In this document: positions 36,276 through 46,285 of the stretch, piece by piece
How positions within the stretch are numbered: the first letter of the stretch is position 1
How the letters are laid out: each line of letters opens with the position of its first letter
Assembly: GCA_016647705.1 (NCBI GenBank)
Contig: CM028338.1
Span: forward strand, 14,902,240-14,966,239
Origin: Eucommia ulmoides
Taxonomy: Eukaryota > Streptophyta > Magnoliopsida > Garryales > Eucommiaceae
Direction of reading: 5' to 3'
Length of the DNA stretch: 64,000 nt
Program-made: the position numbers and the translations under genes
The notes under the pieces: generated by a model
Told to the model about the DNA's origin: nothing
What the model saw: the letters and a program-made list of their open reading frames with translations, nothing else
The model's database searches: none

Positions 36276-36373
36276 GTTAGCAATACATCGTAATTTGTAG
36301 CCTGAAGGAAGGCTATCATTCTATCTTTCCATAATGAATAATTTTCACCTGCAAACAATGGTGATTGGTGCAT
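36276..36373 (-). pseudogene. D gag, N-terminal end
   Basis: Start codon on the minus strand at 36373. The frame begins MHQSPLFAGENYSLWKDRM and continues FLQATNYDVLL before the A LTR. The start is supported by the homologous gag fragment at 40792, which begins MHHPPLFAGDNYSFWNDRM. Confidence 0.88.
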
Positions 36374-36448
36374 AGACTACCCCTTAGCTAGTGTGCCTAT
36401 TATGTGCATCATGTGATCATTATTAGCTAAGTGTGTCAAGCTAAATCA

Positions 36449-36460
36449 GCTCTGATGCCA
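36449..36460 (-). promoter_or_regulatory. Primer-binding site of D (initiator tRNA-Met)
   Basis: On the minus strand TGGCATCAGAGC, two bases inside the 5' LTR, one base off the plant copia consensus TGGTATCAGAGC. Confidence 0.92.
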
Positions 36461-36462
36461 AT

Positions 36463-38764
36463 TGTTGGCCCAGTGAGCTACCCAAGAGTAGTGTGAATTG
36501 GGTTGTAATACAAATACTAGAATATAACACTTAAAAAATTCAAATAATTAATTTTATCCTAAAATTAACTGTTATCTTTCATAGTAGCAAATTATGTATT
36601 ATCAACTAGGTGCACACCCAAATAACAAATTATAAACAATGTAAATAATGCAGCACATAGAAATTTATACTGGTTCACCAACCTACTCTTGGCTAATCCA
36701 ATCCCCCGAGTTCCACGGAGAGTCGTAACCACTAAACTCAAGATTCCTTTAAAGGTAGCAACCGAACCCTTACAACGATTCTTTTCACAGGCTCAGAATC
36801 AACATTTACAATTCTTTTTCAGAGGTTAAAGAATAACTTCTATCTTTTTACCAGGCTGAAGATTAACCTAATTCTATTACAAGGAGAATCACGACCTAAT
36901 TCCTTTTATACCTTAGGCTCAAGAATTAAATCTCACACAAATACACTCCAAATATCCTTTTACCCAGTAAGGATTGAACCATTACAATTCACTCACAAAT
37001 TCAATCAAGGAAGAATTAACACCTAATCGTTTTATACTCTAAGCAAAGATCAAAACCTCAATCTCTTTACCGAAAGAGATTGAAACCAGCTACCCTTGAT
37101 TAGACACTCCCACTAGTATCTAATCTGACACTCAACTCACTAATTACAAACAATTGATAAGTGTTTTTCCCACTCGAAGCTTCTACTACCCCAGATAAAT
37201 TGAAACTCAATTAATGTCCCGATACTAGTGATAGAAAAGTAAGAATTTTAAAATCTGATAAATAAATATGGGTAACAAGCAATTAAGCACATAATCAGAT
37301 TTTCTAAAGAAATTGTTTCAAAAATAATTTTCAATAAAAAATCTAGAAAACAATTTTAAAAATCAAATTCTAAATAATAAATAATATAAATAATTTGGAA
37401 AGATCTTATCAGGATTCCACCCAAAAATTAATGATTATAATAGCAGTGAAACTTCAGATGGGTAGTAGCAATAATCCACAGCAAATATTTCTCAAGAACA
37501 ACTCTCAGAAAAGATCTCAAAATTCACTCAATATGATTATTCTTTGAAAGCACGAGAGCTGAATAACTCAAAATGGATTGGATTCTCTTGTTTTCTAATC
37601 AATTTCATGTGAAATCTGCATGTCTATTTAAAGCCTCTTAAAACAAGCCTTATAATGGCTAGTTCCCATAAATCATGACATTTAATTACACCAATAGACC
37701 CTCTAAATCATAATGATTCATTCCTGGTATAATTCACTTAAAATGTCTCTTAAAATATTCAATTAAGTCCCTTAAACGTTTACTCAAATTTAATTAGATA
37801 AGATTGAAAGAATTATATATACCAAATTGAGAAATATCAAAACTACTTGAACCATATCTATAGGAATAATTAAATATTAATTAAATAACTCAAAACATAT
37901 CAGATCCCTAAGATATCTCACATATCTTAACCATAAAATAGCTAGTAACGGCTACTTTTTGAATAAAATCCAAAATTCCATAAATCCTGAAAGAGCTCCA
38001 TCTGTCAATCGACCAAGACCCATCGGTCGATCGCCCAATTCAAGATATATCCAAGACAAAATCTCTTCGCCCATCGGTCGATTGCCCATCCATTACCTGT
38101 CAACTAGACGATTCATAGAGTTTCATAAGTCGGCCTATCTGTCGACTTAGAGATTCAAAGAGTTCATTCTTTTATCACAAGTCGACTCACCTGTCGACCT
38201 AGAGATTCAGAGACTTCTTGTTTTAATCTCAGGTCGACCTACTTGTCGACCGAGAGATTCAGCAACTTCATTGATTGATCATCGGTTGACTTATCTGTCG
38301 ACTGAGAGATACTGGAATCCTCTCCTGAATTCGTTTTAAATCCAATTTTATTGACATTTTCGTCCCTTTAATCAATTTTATTTCTCAGTTAGCTCCACTA
38401 AATACTTAAGTTCAATTTTAATCAATTTATCAACATTTCTTTTTCAATTACACATAGGAGCAAATAATTTAACTAATTAGGATCCTATAAAAACACACAT
38501 AATTTTAAAAAATATTTTGTGCCATGTGTGATCCTAACCGGGATACATTAAGAGTTAGAATTTAACCTGAGTTGTTTTCCCTAAGTTCTTCAATTTCTTC
38601 AAACTCTTAATCTTCCATCATCTTTGTCATCATCTTTAGCATTGCCACAATATCTTCATGATCATTTTTATCACTGGAACTAATAAACTGAAAGACTCAA
38701 TAAAATCATTAATTCCACCAAAAACATCAATGTTTAATTGTTCATCAAAATCTTTAGATCAATA
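36463..38764 (-). repeat. 5' LTR of D
   Basis: 2302 bp, paired with 26594-28885. In the coding sense TRTTGATC to GGGCCAACA (the first bases have decayed to TATTGATC). GTCGAC array at 37995-38310. Confidence 0.93.
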
Positions 38765-39119
38765 GTTTAAGTCGTGAGTTTCATTGGTGGATAATCCAAT
38801 CCGGTCTTTAAATGGTTATATTATTGAGTTTCGCACACACACGTTGAAAGGATCTAAAATGATGTTTACCATTATTGAATGTTGAAATTCCAATACATCA
38901 CATGGTGTGTTTTTCTCCTGAACTCAATATGATTGGGGGCTGTTGAGGGAAAAATATTTTGGTCGATAGTTGAATTCAAAACTCGCATGTCATTATGTTT
39001 AAGTTGTTTATGTTTTTATTTGTTGTTTAGTTTTTGTGTTAGTTAATTAGTTGTGTTTTTTTATTTTTAGTGTGAGTGTTTTGCTCAAGGACTAGCAAAA
39101 TTCTAAGTTTTGCGGTATT

Positions 39120-39813
39120 TGATAGGTGTAATTTGTCTATATATTTCTAAATCGGTTTTGGTAGTTTTTGAGTATTTTTATTGCATTTTATTATGTTTTT
39201 ATTTGTTTTTGTTATAAACCAGGTGTTTGGGGTGAAAAGGGATAAAAACAGTCCATAAACGAGCAAGTTGGTGGAAAGATGATGGAGAAAAAAAGTAAAA
39301 TGGACAATATTCAGAACCTGCATCCATCGCTGCAGCAGTTAAAGTACAAAGAGTTGTTGAATTCTTCACAGCTGCAATGGTGAAACCACCACTGCAGCGG
39401 TCAAAATGCAAAAAGCTCTACCGTTGCAGCGGTCTGACAGCAAACTTTTTAGGATATTTTAAGATATTTTGGATCCTATATATATCTTCCCTCTTCTCCC
39501 TAAACCCAAGTAATGTTTTTAGGAGGTCTTGAGAGCACCAAGGCCATTCAACCAATAGAATATCACAATTCCAAGAAGGGAGAAACGATCTCGGAGCAGT
39601 TTTAGCATCGATTCTTTGGATAATGGCTAGTCTTCTCATTTCTCTCTTTATTTCTTAGTTTGGTTGATTGTTTTAAGTATGTTTAGTATGTTTCTAGTTG
39701 AATATAGGGCTATGGCCATGTATAGCTAAACATATATTGTCTTCAGCTTCATGTACTTCATGAAAACGTTGTTTGAATAAATCAATGTTTCATTAATGGT
39801 TGCTCATGTTTAT
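39120..39813 (+). repeat. 3' LTR of the plus-strand A element, first half
   Basis: Begins TGATAGGTGT directly after the purine-rich end of the A internal region. Dyad block at 39325-39440 with CCATCGCTGCAGCAGT, CACCACTGCAGCGGT and TACCGTTGCAGCGGT (CTGCAG centre). TATA sequence TCCTATATATATC near 39475. Interrupted after 39813 by a second A LTR. Confidence 0.85.
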
Positions 39814-40735
39814 TGATAGGTATAATTTACCTATCTATTTCCAAACCGAACTTGTTAGTTTTTTAGTATGTTTATTACATTTTATTACATTTTAATACAT
39901 TTTTATTCTTTTTATTATAAATCAGGTGTATGGAGTGAAAAGTGATGAAAACGGATCATAAACGATCAAATCGGATTAAGAGCGGTGGAAGAACGGTGGA
40001 AAAAGAGCAAAGAGGCTAAATTTTAGACCTGCAGCCCACCGCCGCGATGGTCAAAATACATATGAAGGCCTAAATTCTCTATAAATCCACCGCCTCAGCG
40101 ATGAAACCACGAAATGTCTCTACTCCCACTGTTGTATCCACTAACCTCAGCGGTGACACTGCCGATATGCCCACTGCCGCGGCAGTCACTCTACACAGAT
40201 TTTAGAAATTATTTTAGATATTTTGAGCCTAATTTCCTTTCTCCTCTCTTCTATTTCAACCATAAGAGACCCCTTAGGGTTTAGAATAGTTAAAGAGAAT
40301 TTTGGGGAGTGCTCAACAATTTTGAAGGAAAAGAACACAACACGAAAAAGGAGAAGCAATCGTTGAATGGTTTTAGCGGTAAATATTTGGATAACGGCTA
40401 GTTTCTCTCTTTATTTTTTTAACTTCGGTAGTTTGTTGAGCATGTTTAGCTCGTTTCTTGTTGTATAAATAGTTATGGCCATGAGCTAAACGAATTTTAT
40501 CTAGGGATTAATAATATTTATGAAAATGTTATTTGTTTGAGTTGTGTTTCTTTAATAGTTGTTCTTCATTATTTGATTGTGTCTACCATTATTCTTCTAT
40601 TATATGATTGTTTATATATATAGAGAATACGAGGTTTGATACTCGGGAGAGGTAACCCCAAATTCGGACTAAGGTAAACACAATGCGACGATCTAATAAC
40701 CCAGGAGGGCATTAGAAAGTATGCAATCCATGATG
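39814..40735 (+). repeat. Second A LTR, 3' truncated
   Basis: Starts TGATAGGTAT inside the preceding LTR and runs about 920 bp. It then switches to copia 5' leader sequence at about 40735. The missing end prevents testing for a duplication. Dyad block at 40035-40195 with CACCGCCGCGATGGT, CACCGCCTCAGCG and CACTGCCGCGGCAGT. Confidence 0.82.
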
Positions 40736-41797
40736 TAACTAAGAAATATCACATGGTGCACCCGATAGGTACTCTTGGTGAGGGGTAATCTATGCACCAT
40801 CCACCTTTGTTTGCAGGTGACAACTATTCATTCTGGAATGATAGAATGATTGTTTTTCTTCAAGCCACCAATTATGATGCGTTGCTAGTTATTGAGGACA
40901 GTCCATTCAATCCTAAGGAGAATGGAGTGATTAATAAGAAAGAGCAATTGACCACTTCTAATAAACAGAAACTTTCTATTAATTCTCAAGCTATTAATAT
41001 TCTATTTTGTTATTTAGATGCTAACGAATATACAAGGGTTTCAAGTTGTGAATCACAAAAAACAAATGTGGGACACATTGCAAATCACCCACGAAGGGAC
41101 AAATCAGGTAAAATAGTCCAAGATCAATGCTTTAGTTCATCAATTCGAACTATCCAGAATGGGTGAAGTAGAATCTATTCCAGAAATGTACACGAGATTC
41201 CATAATATCTGCAATAACCTCAGTCAACTTGGAAAGCCCTATACTGTGGAGGATAAGGTATAAAAGATTCTGAGATCATTGACTAAAGTCTGGGAGCTGA
41301 AAGTAACTGCGATAGAAGAAGCTAAATATCTCACAGTCTACACTATTGATCAGCTCATTGGCAACCTAATGACACACAAAACGGCTATACGAGAATATGA
41401 GGACGAAACAAGAAATATCAAAAAGAAGTCCTTGGCGTTGAAAGTTCAAAAAAATGAGGAAGATAATGGTAGTGATGATATTAGTCATGACAGCAAGAAG
41501 TAAAAGGATGTGGCACTTCTCATGCAAAATTTCAGAACAATGACTCGACGAACATTTCGAGGAAAGAGAAATTTCAACATGAGTAATGTGGAATGCTTCA
41601 ATTGTCACAAGACCAGACACTTCCAATCCGATTATCCCAAACCAAAGAAAGAAAATGAGAAGAAGAGAAAAGAGAAGAAAAAGGTAAAGAAAAGTAAGAA
41701 GAAATCAATGAAAGCCACTTGGGGTGACTCTAAGTCAAGTAGCTCGAAAACATTGAGTAGTGATGGTTCATCCATGCTTGCTTTGATAACCATTGGA
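40736..41797 (+). pseudogene. D-family copia gag fragment, plus strand
   Basis: A second copia gag related to that of D: leader sequence 40736-40791, then MHHPPLFAGDNYSFWNDRM, QKLSINSQAINILF, a frame change near 41060, EMYTRFHNICNNLSQLGKPY, a stop at about 41261, and ILRSLTKVWELKVTAIEEAK. This copy retains a YTIDQLIGNLMTHKTAIREY segment that is missing from the D gag at 33.8-34.9 kb. The knuckle is CFNCHKTRHFQSDY: the final Cys has become Tyr. It ends near 41797, where the sequence passes into the G LTR at a short shared GAGATAAC-like stretch. No LTR or pol accompanies it. Confidence 0.88.
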
Positions 41798-41814
41798 GAT
41801 AACTGCTGTTCAGC

Positions 41815-42140
41815 AGACCTAGTCTGGTTGACCAAATTCTGTAGACCTGGTCTGGTAAGACTTGGTTCGGTAAACCTGGTTTTGTAGACCTGGTTCTGTA
41901 GACCTTGTCTGGTAGACCTGGTTCAGCAGACCTGGTCTGGTAGACCTGATTTCGACAAACCTGGTTCTGTAGACCTTGTCTGGTAGCCCTAGTCCAGCAG
42001 ACTTGGTTCTGTAGACTTGGTCTAGTAGACCTGAGTCAGCAGACCTGGTTCTGTAGACCTTATCTAGTAGACCTGGTTTGGCAGACCTGGTTCAACAGAC
42101 CTAGTTTGGTATACCTGATCCGGCAGACCTAGTCTTCTAA
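41815..42140 (+). repeat. AGACCTGGTCT array in G LTR 1
   Basis: About 20 tandem, irregular units of the type GTAGACCTGGTCTG or GTAGACCTGGTTCT, with a period near 14-17 bp. Paired AGACC/GGTCT half-sites form short dyads. The counterpart in LTR 2 is at 49755-50035. Confidence 0.88.
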
Positions 42141-42211
42141 AGGGCTATTATACATAAAACTGTGTTTTTTCTTATGAAATTGGATCCGCAGGTTTGGTAG
42201 ACCTAGTTTTT

Positions 42212-42213
<2 letters not shown>

Positions 42214-42293
<80 letters not shown>
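42214..42293. repeat. (AT)n microsatellite, about 80 bp
   Basis: About 40 uninterrupted dinucleotides. The same position in LTR 2 (about 50108-50128) has only a short interrupted run. Confidence 0.95.
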
Positions 42294-42296
<3 letters not shown>

Positions 42297-42987
42297 GTGA
42301 AAAACATTCTGGCTAGGTGGTTTTTCAATGAACTTTGTCAAGACCGAGGGAATCGGGTTGAATCGTATTTATTCAGTGGTACGGTCGGTCACTAGGTATC
42401 TTTAGAGATCCATTCGCTTTGTATGTGTATGTGTATGTGTTTTAAAAATATACTGCATGTAATTTTATACACGTACATTTTATCTCGGCGGATACATTTG
42501 TTTATTCAGCCAGGGTTGGTATTTTGAAAAGATCATGTATTTTCCATAAACACAAGGAAAAAGAGTAAGAAAATGGATAGATTTTCCTACTGAGCATGTT
42601 GAAGCTCATCCCACCCTTTTCCTCTATTTTCAGGTAGTGCTCAGGATAGTGAGCAGGAGTGAGCTAAATTTTGGAAGTACGTTTGGGACGTAGTTAAATA
42701 GCATGGTACTTTATTTTGTAATGTATTTAGTTTGTTTTGGCTTGGGATGTATTATAGGGCCCAATAGAGCCCAACCGTTTTGGACTGTTGGTTTATTTTT
42801 AACCATTATATAAGAGATGTCTATTGATGCTGCTAAAAGTGTAATAAATCACATAGATGGCCCAATCCAATATTTGCATTAATTTTTATTTCACAATAAC
42901 AAATAGGGTTAACGGTCGACTACTTAAGTTGGTTGTCCCAGAGTCTGATTCATGACCTCCGGTTTGGGGTGTGACAGATCCTCTTTT

Positions 42988-43004
42988 TGGTATCAGAGCC
43001 GAGG
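42988..43004 (+). promoter_or_regulatory. Primer-binding site of G, first copy
   Basis: TGGTATCAGAGCCGAGG, 11 bases after the LTR end. It matches the initiator tRNA-Met 3' end, as expected for Tekay/Del chromoviruses. Confidence 0.92.
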
Positions 43005-43084
43005 TTTTATGAAACCTTGGGAGTTTAAAAAGTATATGTAGCATCATTAATAGGCACTAACAAGTTTTCCTACAGTCTAGAAAA

Positions 43085-44570
43085 GTACCACCGAGAAGGA
43101 GAACCCGTGCCCAGGCAGAAAATGCATCGGCTGGAGAGAATCAGAATTTCTTGGCAGCCATGTATGAGGCATTTCAAGGAATGTCTACCTATGCCCAAGA
43201 GAATCGTAGGGTAGATAATGAAATGTGGACATACCTAAGGGAATTCTTGAGGCTGCCGATAGAACCATTTCGAGGAGGACCAGATGTATTCAAGGCTGAA
43301 TATTGGATAAGGACTATGGATCATCATTTTGATTTGCTCCAGGTCCCAGCAGCCTACCGAGTCGAGTTCGTAGCTACTAAACTTGAAAGTGAAGAGGAGT
43401 TTTGGTGGGTGCAGACCAAGAGAAGCCGTGAGGTTGCCGATATAACTTGGGAAAGTTTTTGTGACCTGTTCTATGATAGGTTCTTTCCTCAGTCCCTAAA
43501 GGAAAAGAAGATACGGGAATTCTATAACCTTACTCAAGGGGATATGACAGTGTCAGAGTATAAGGCCAGATTCTCTGAGTTGTCTCGATTTGTATCGGGC
43601 GCTATGTCTAACGAAGTAGAAAAGTGTGTGAAATTTTAGACAGGACTCCGACATAATATCCAGAGACAAGTAGTGGCGGTTTGTGTCCGTACCTATTCTC
43701 ATTTAGTGGCAACAACACTAAGGGTGAAACATGATCATCTCCTTTATTTGAAAGAAACCGGGGGTAAGAAGAAGCACAGAGACGGAAGTTCCAGGAAGAT
43801 GACCCGCAAGAACCAATACCGTGGCCCCAGTCAGGGCAGTACTGGAAATACCAGTGGCAGCGGATGTAAGAGTAACTCATCTGGCAGTGGACGTTCTGGA
43901 CCTTATACCTGTTATCTGTGTGGATAGTCGGGACATGTCAAGAAAAATTACCCAGCCTGTCAACAGCGATCTGGTAATCTTCAGGACTCTAGTCAGAGTA
44001 GTCAGACAAGATCTATACAATCTCAACAGTCTGTGCCGAGCTATCCACCCCAAAATCTTCAGATATATGGTTGCCAGCCGCAGTATCAATATATTCCTCA
44101 ACCCCTAGCGCAGTATCAGCGACCTATAGTTACGTCTCATCAGGATCTTCAACAAGGAAGACAAACTAGCAGAGGGAGAGGTAATAAAAGAAAAGGGAAG
44201 GCTCGAGTCCAAAGTTACAGCATTGGCGAGGGAGGTGCTGAGCCACAAGGTAGTCATGCTGTGGTTGATGGTATGCTTCTTATCTCCCGCTCATGGGCTC
44301 GTATGTTATTTGATACAAATGCATCACACTTGTTTATGTCTGCTTTATTTGCCTCGTTACTTGGTCTGAGTACGGAAAGTTTAGATGAACCCTTATGTGT
44401 AAATACTCCGCTTGGAGAATATGCGAATCTTGCTTTAATTTGTCGGGGATGTCGAATCCCTATAGCAGACAAGAAGTTTTTCGCTAACTTGATAGTTCTA
44501 CCCATGGAACAGTTTGATGTTATCTTGGGTATAGACTGGTTATCCAGATACAGAGCTTTATAGTAGATTG
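43085..44570 (+). pseudogene. G gag and protease, first copy
   Basis: Chromovirus Gag: FLAAMYEAFQGMS, FLRLPIEPFRGGPDVFKAEY, WIRTMDHHFDLLQVP, ATKLESEEEFWW, FCDLFYDRFFPQSLKEKK, REFYNLTQGDMTVSEYKARF. A TAG follows at KCVKF (43637-43639), then TGLRHNIQRQ in the same frame. The zinc knuckle CYLCG-stop-SGHVKKNYP has a stop and has lost its last Cys. A Gln-, Pro- and Ser-rich linker leads to protease, where MLFDTNASHLFMS replaces the usual LFDTGASHSFIS-type motif, so the catalytic Gly is Asn. VILGIDWLSRYRAL ends that domain, followed by a stop at 44561-44563. Non-functional. Confidence 0.92.
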
Positions 44571-44816
44571 CCAACTCCGACGGGTGACATTGTGTCCGAA
44601 CGAAAATGATACGATGGTATTCCAAAGGAATTCGAGTCATTAATCCCTTAGCTTGATGCTAAGGGCCTGTTTTGGTAGGAAAACCAGTGAGGCATTAGTA
44701 TTGTTCACTAAATTGGACAATAAAATGGGTAGAATGAATCGACTTATGAATCTCCCAGTCGTAAATGAATATTCAGATGTATTCCCTGAAGAATTGTCGA
44801 GGTTGCCACCAGACAA
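44571..44816 (+). pseudogene. G pol segment before RT
   Basis: Short remnant with the order expected between protease and RT: RRVTLCPNENDTMVF, then PVVNEYSDVFPEELSRLPPD. It is cut at about 44816 by D LTR sequence. Confidence 0.8.
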
Positions 44817-46285
44817 GAAGATACAAAAATCTTATTTTAACAATATCCCAACTAGTGATAGAATTATGTGAGATGCAAAAATCTGATTTTAACAATACAT
44901 GGGTAGCAAATTTGAGCACGTAATCAGATTCAAGAAATTGTTCAAAAGAATATTTTCTTTAAAGAATCAAAAATAATTTCTAAGATCAATTTCCAAACAC
45001 AATAATAAACAAGTAATAATCAATATGGAAAGATCTCACTCAGAATCCACAAAATTAATTATGAAAACAATATAGCTTCAATTCTGGAATCAGCACAATT
45101 TGATCACAGTTGATTATCATAATCACTCTCTTAGAACAGCTCATAGTATAGTTGAATGATCACTCTTATAAATGCTCTCTCGAATATAGACTAGTTTTTT
45201 CTCTTAGAATAAATAGAATGATTAGCTCTCTTAGAAAATCCGTAGGTCTATATAAGGGCACATGTAATCAGCCTCCTAACGGCTAGTTTACAAGTGTCAA
45301 GACAATAAAATACTCATATAGACCCTTCATAACATAAGGACTTCATTTAGGTTCAATTTCACTTAATAACAACTTTTAAAACTCTCAATTAAATTCCCAA
45401 AGTATTTCTCAATTAAAACAAATAAGTATAGAATTCATTTTATGTACCAAATTGAGAAACTTTAATAATTAATGAACCATATTGAAAGGATTTAATATGC
45501 ATATGAACCATATCTCAAATGTTAAGAATATTCCCGAAATCTCTCTCAAATCTTAACCAAAAACGGCTACTTTTGGATTTAAAATCGGATCAACCAATAT
45601 CCAGAAACTGTGCGTTCAGTCGACTGGCCAGTCGACTGGAGGATACTGGAAGTATTCAATGCACTTTATCGGTCGACTCCTCAGTCAACTCGCAGATTCA
45701 GAGAGTTTACCCAACTTCCATCGGTCGACCTCTCTCTCAACTCGCAGATTCAGAGAGTTTGCCAAGCTACTATCGGTTGACCTCTCTCTCAACTCGCAAA
45801 TTCAGAAAGTTCATCTTCTTTATCCGGTCGACTCCTCAGTTAACTGACATCTCCTGAATCTCTTCTCTGATCTCGTTTTTAACTAACTTTCTTTTACAAT
45901 TTTGCCTATTTATCCATATTTGTATTCAAATGAATTTCACTAATACTTTTATATTCTATTTTAGTCATTCAAAAAAATGTTTCTTTTTAATTCACATAGG
46001 AGCAAATAAATATACTCAACCAAAACACAAATAAAAGATAAAATTCAATTTGTGTCATGTGTGTGTTCCTAGATGGAATATTAAGAGTTTATATTTACCT
46101 GAATTATTTTCCCTAATGTCTTCAAACTCTTAATACTTCTTCATCATCTTGATATCTTCATTTAGAATCCATTTACTTTAACATCTTCATTATTGAAACT
46201 TTAAATTACTGAAACACTTAATCAAACATTAGTTCTACCAAAACAACAATATTTAATTGTTCATCAAAATCTTGGGATCAATAAG
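44817..46285 (-). repeat. D-family LTR fragment replacing part of G RT
   Basis: Matches D LTRs from the ACTAGTGATAGAA segment to the terminal TTGGGATCAATA near 46285 (TATTGATCC start in the coding sense). The first roughly 800 bp of a D LTR are missing. It carries a GTCGAC dyad block at 45615-45850 (CGGTCGACTCCTCAGTCAACT-like units of about 60 bp). G coding is interrupted between PPDKK and NKYPLPRID, so about 80-90 codons of the RT fingers were lost as well. No matching flanks. Confidence 0.82.

Larger units (their letters stand above)
26594..38764 (-). mobile_element. Full-length D Ty1/copia element with two nested A LTRs
   Basis: Minus-strand copia element bounded by GTTTA at 26589-26593 and 38765-38769 (exact 5-bp duplication). 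LTRs: 3' 26594-28885, 5' 36463-38764. A primer site for initiator tRNA-Met adjoins the 5' LTR. Domain order on the minus strand is Gag, protease, integrase, RT, RNase H, as required for Ty1/copia. Without the two A LTRs and their duplications the element is about 9.4 kb. Multiple stops and frameshifts in gag and pol show it is defective. The LTRs differ at many positions by eye. SIRE or Tork placement is not decided. Confidence 0.95.
22888..40735 (+). mobile_element. Plus-strand A element, 5' truncated, hosting E and D
   Basis: Pieces at 22888-22974, 25547-26593 and 38765-39119 join into the standard A 3' internal region. They match the reverse complement of 3770-5290 in order, and the 3' LTR begins at 39120. 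Each gap is a clean insertion with its own 5-bp duplication (TTGGG; GTTTA). The 5' LTR, primer site and gag are absent, and the left junction with F integrase near 22888 shows no duplication. The 3' LTR is itself broken by a second A LTR at 39814. This region is the oldest readable layer between F and G. Confidence 0.82.
41797..42976 (+). repeat. G LTR 1, 5' truncated
   Basis: Last part of the G LTR, matching 49740-50904, ending GGGGTGTGACA. It includes the AGACCTGGTCT array (41815-42140), a long TA microsatellite (42214-42293) and a deletion of about 80 bp near 42358 relative to LTR 2. Confidence 0.88.

Noticed and set aside
45519-45857. Ser- and Leu-rich repeated peptide frames (45519-45857, 45659-45847)
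   Set aside because: Produced by the GTCGAC dyad array of the D LTR fragment.
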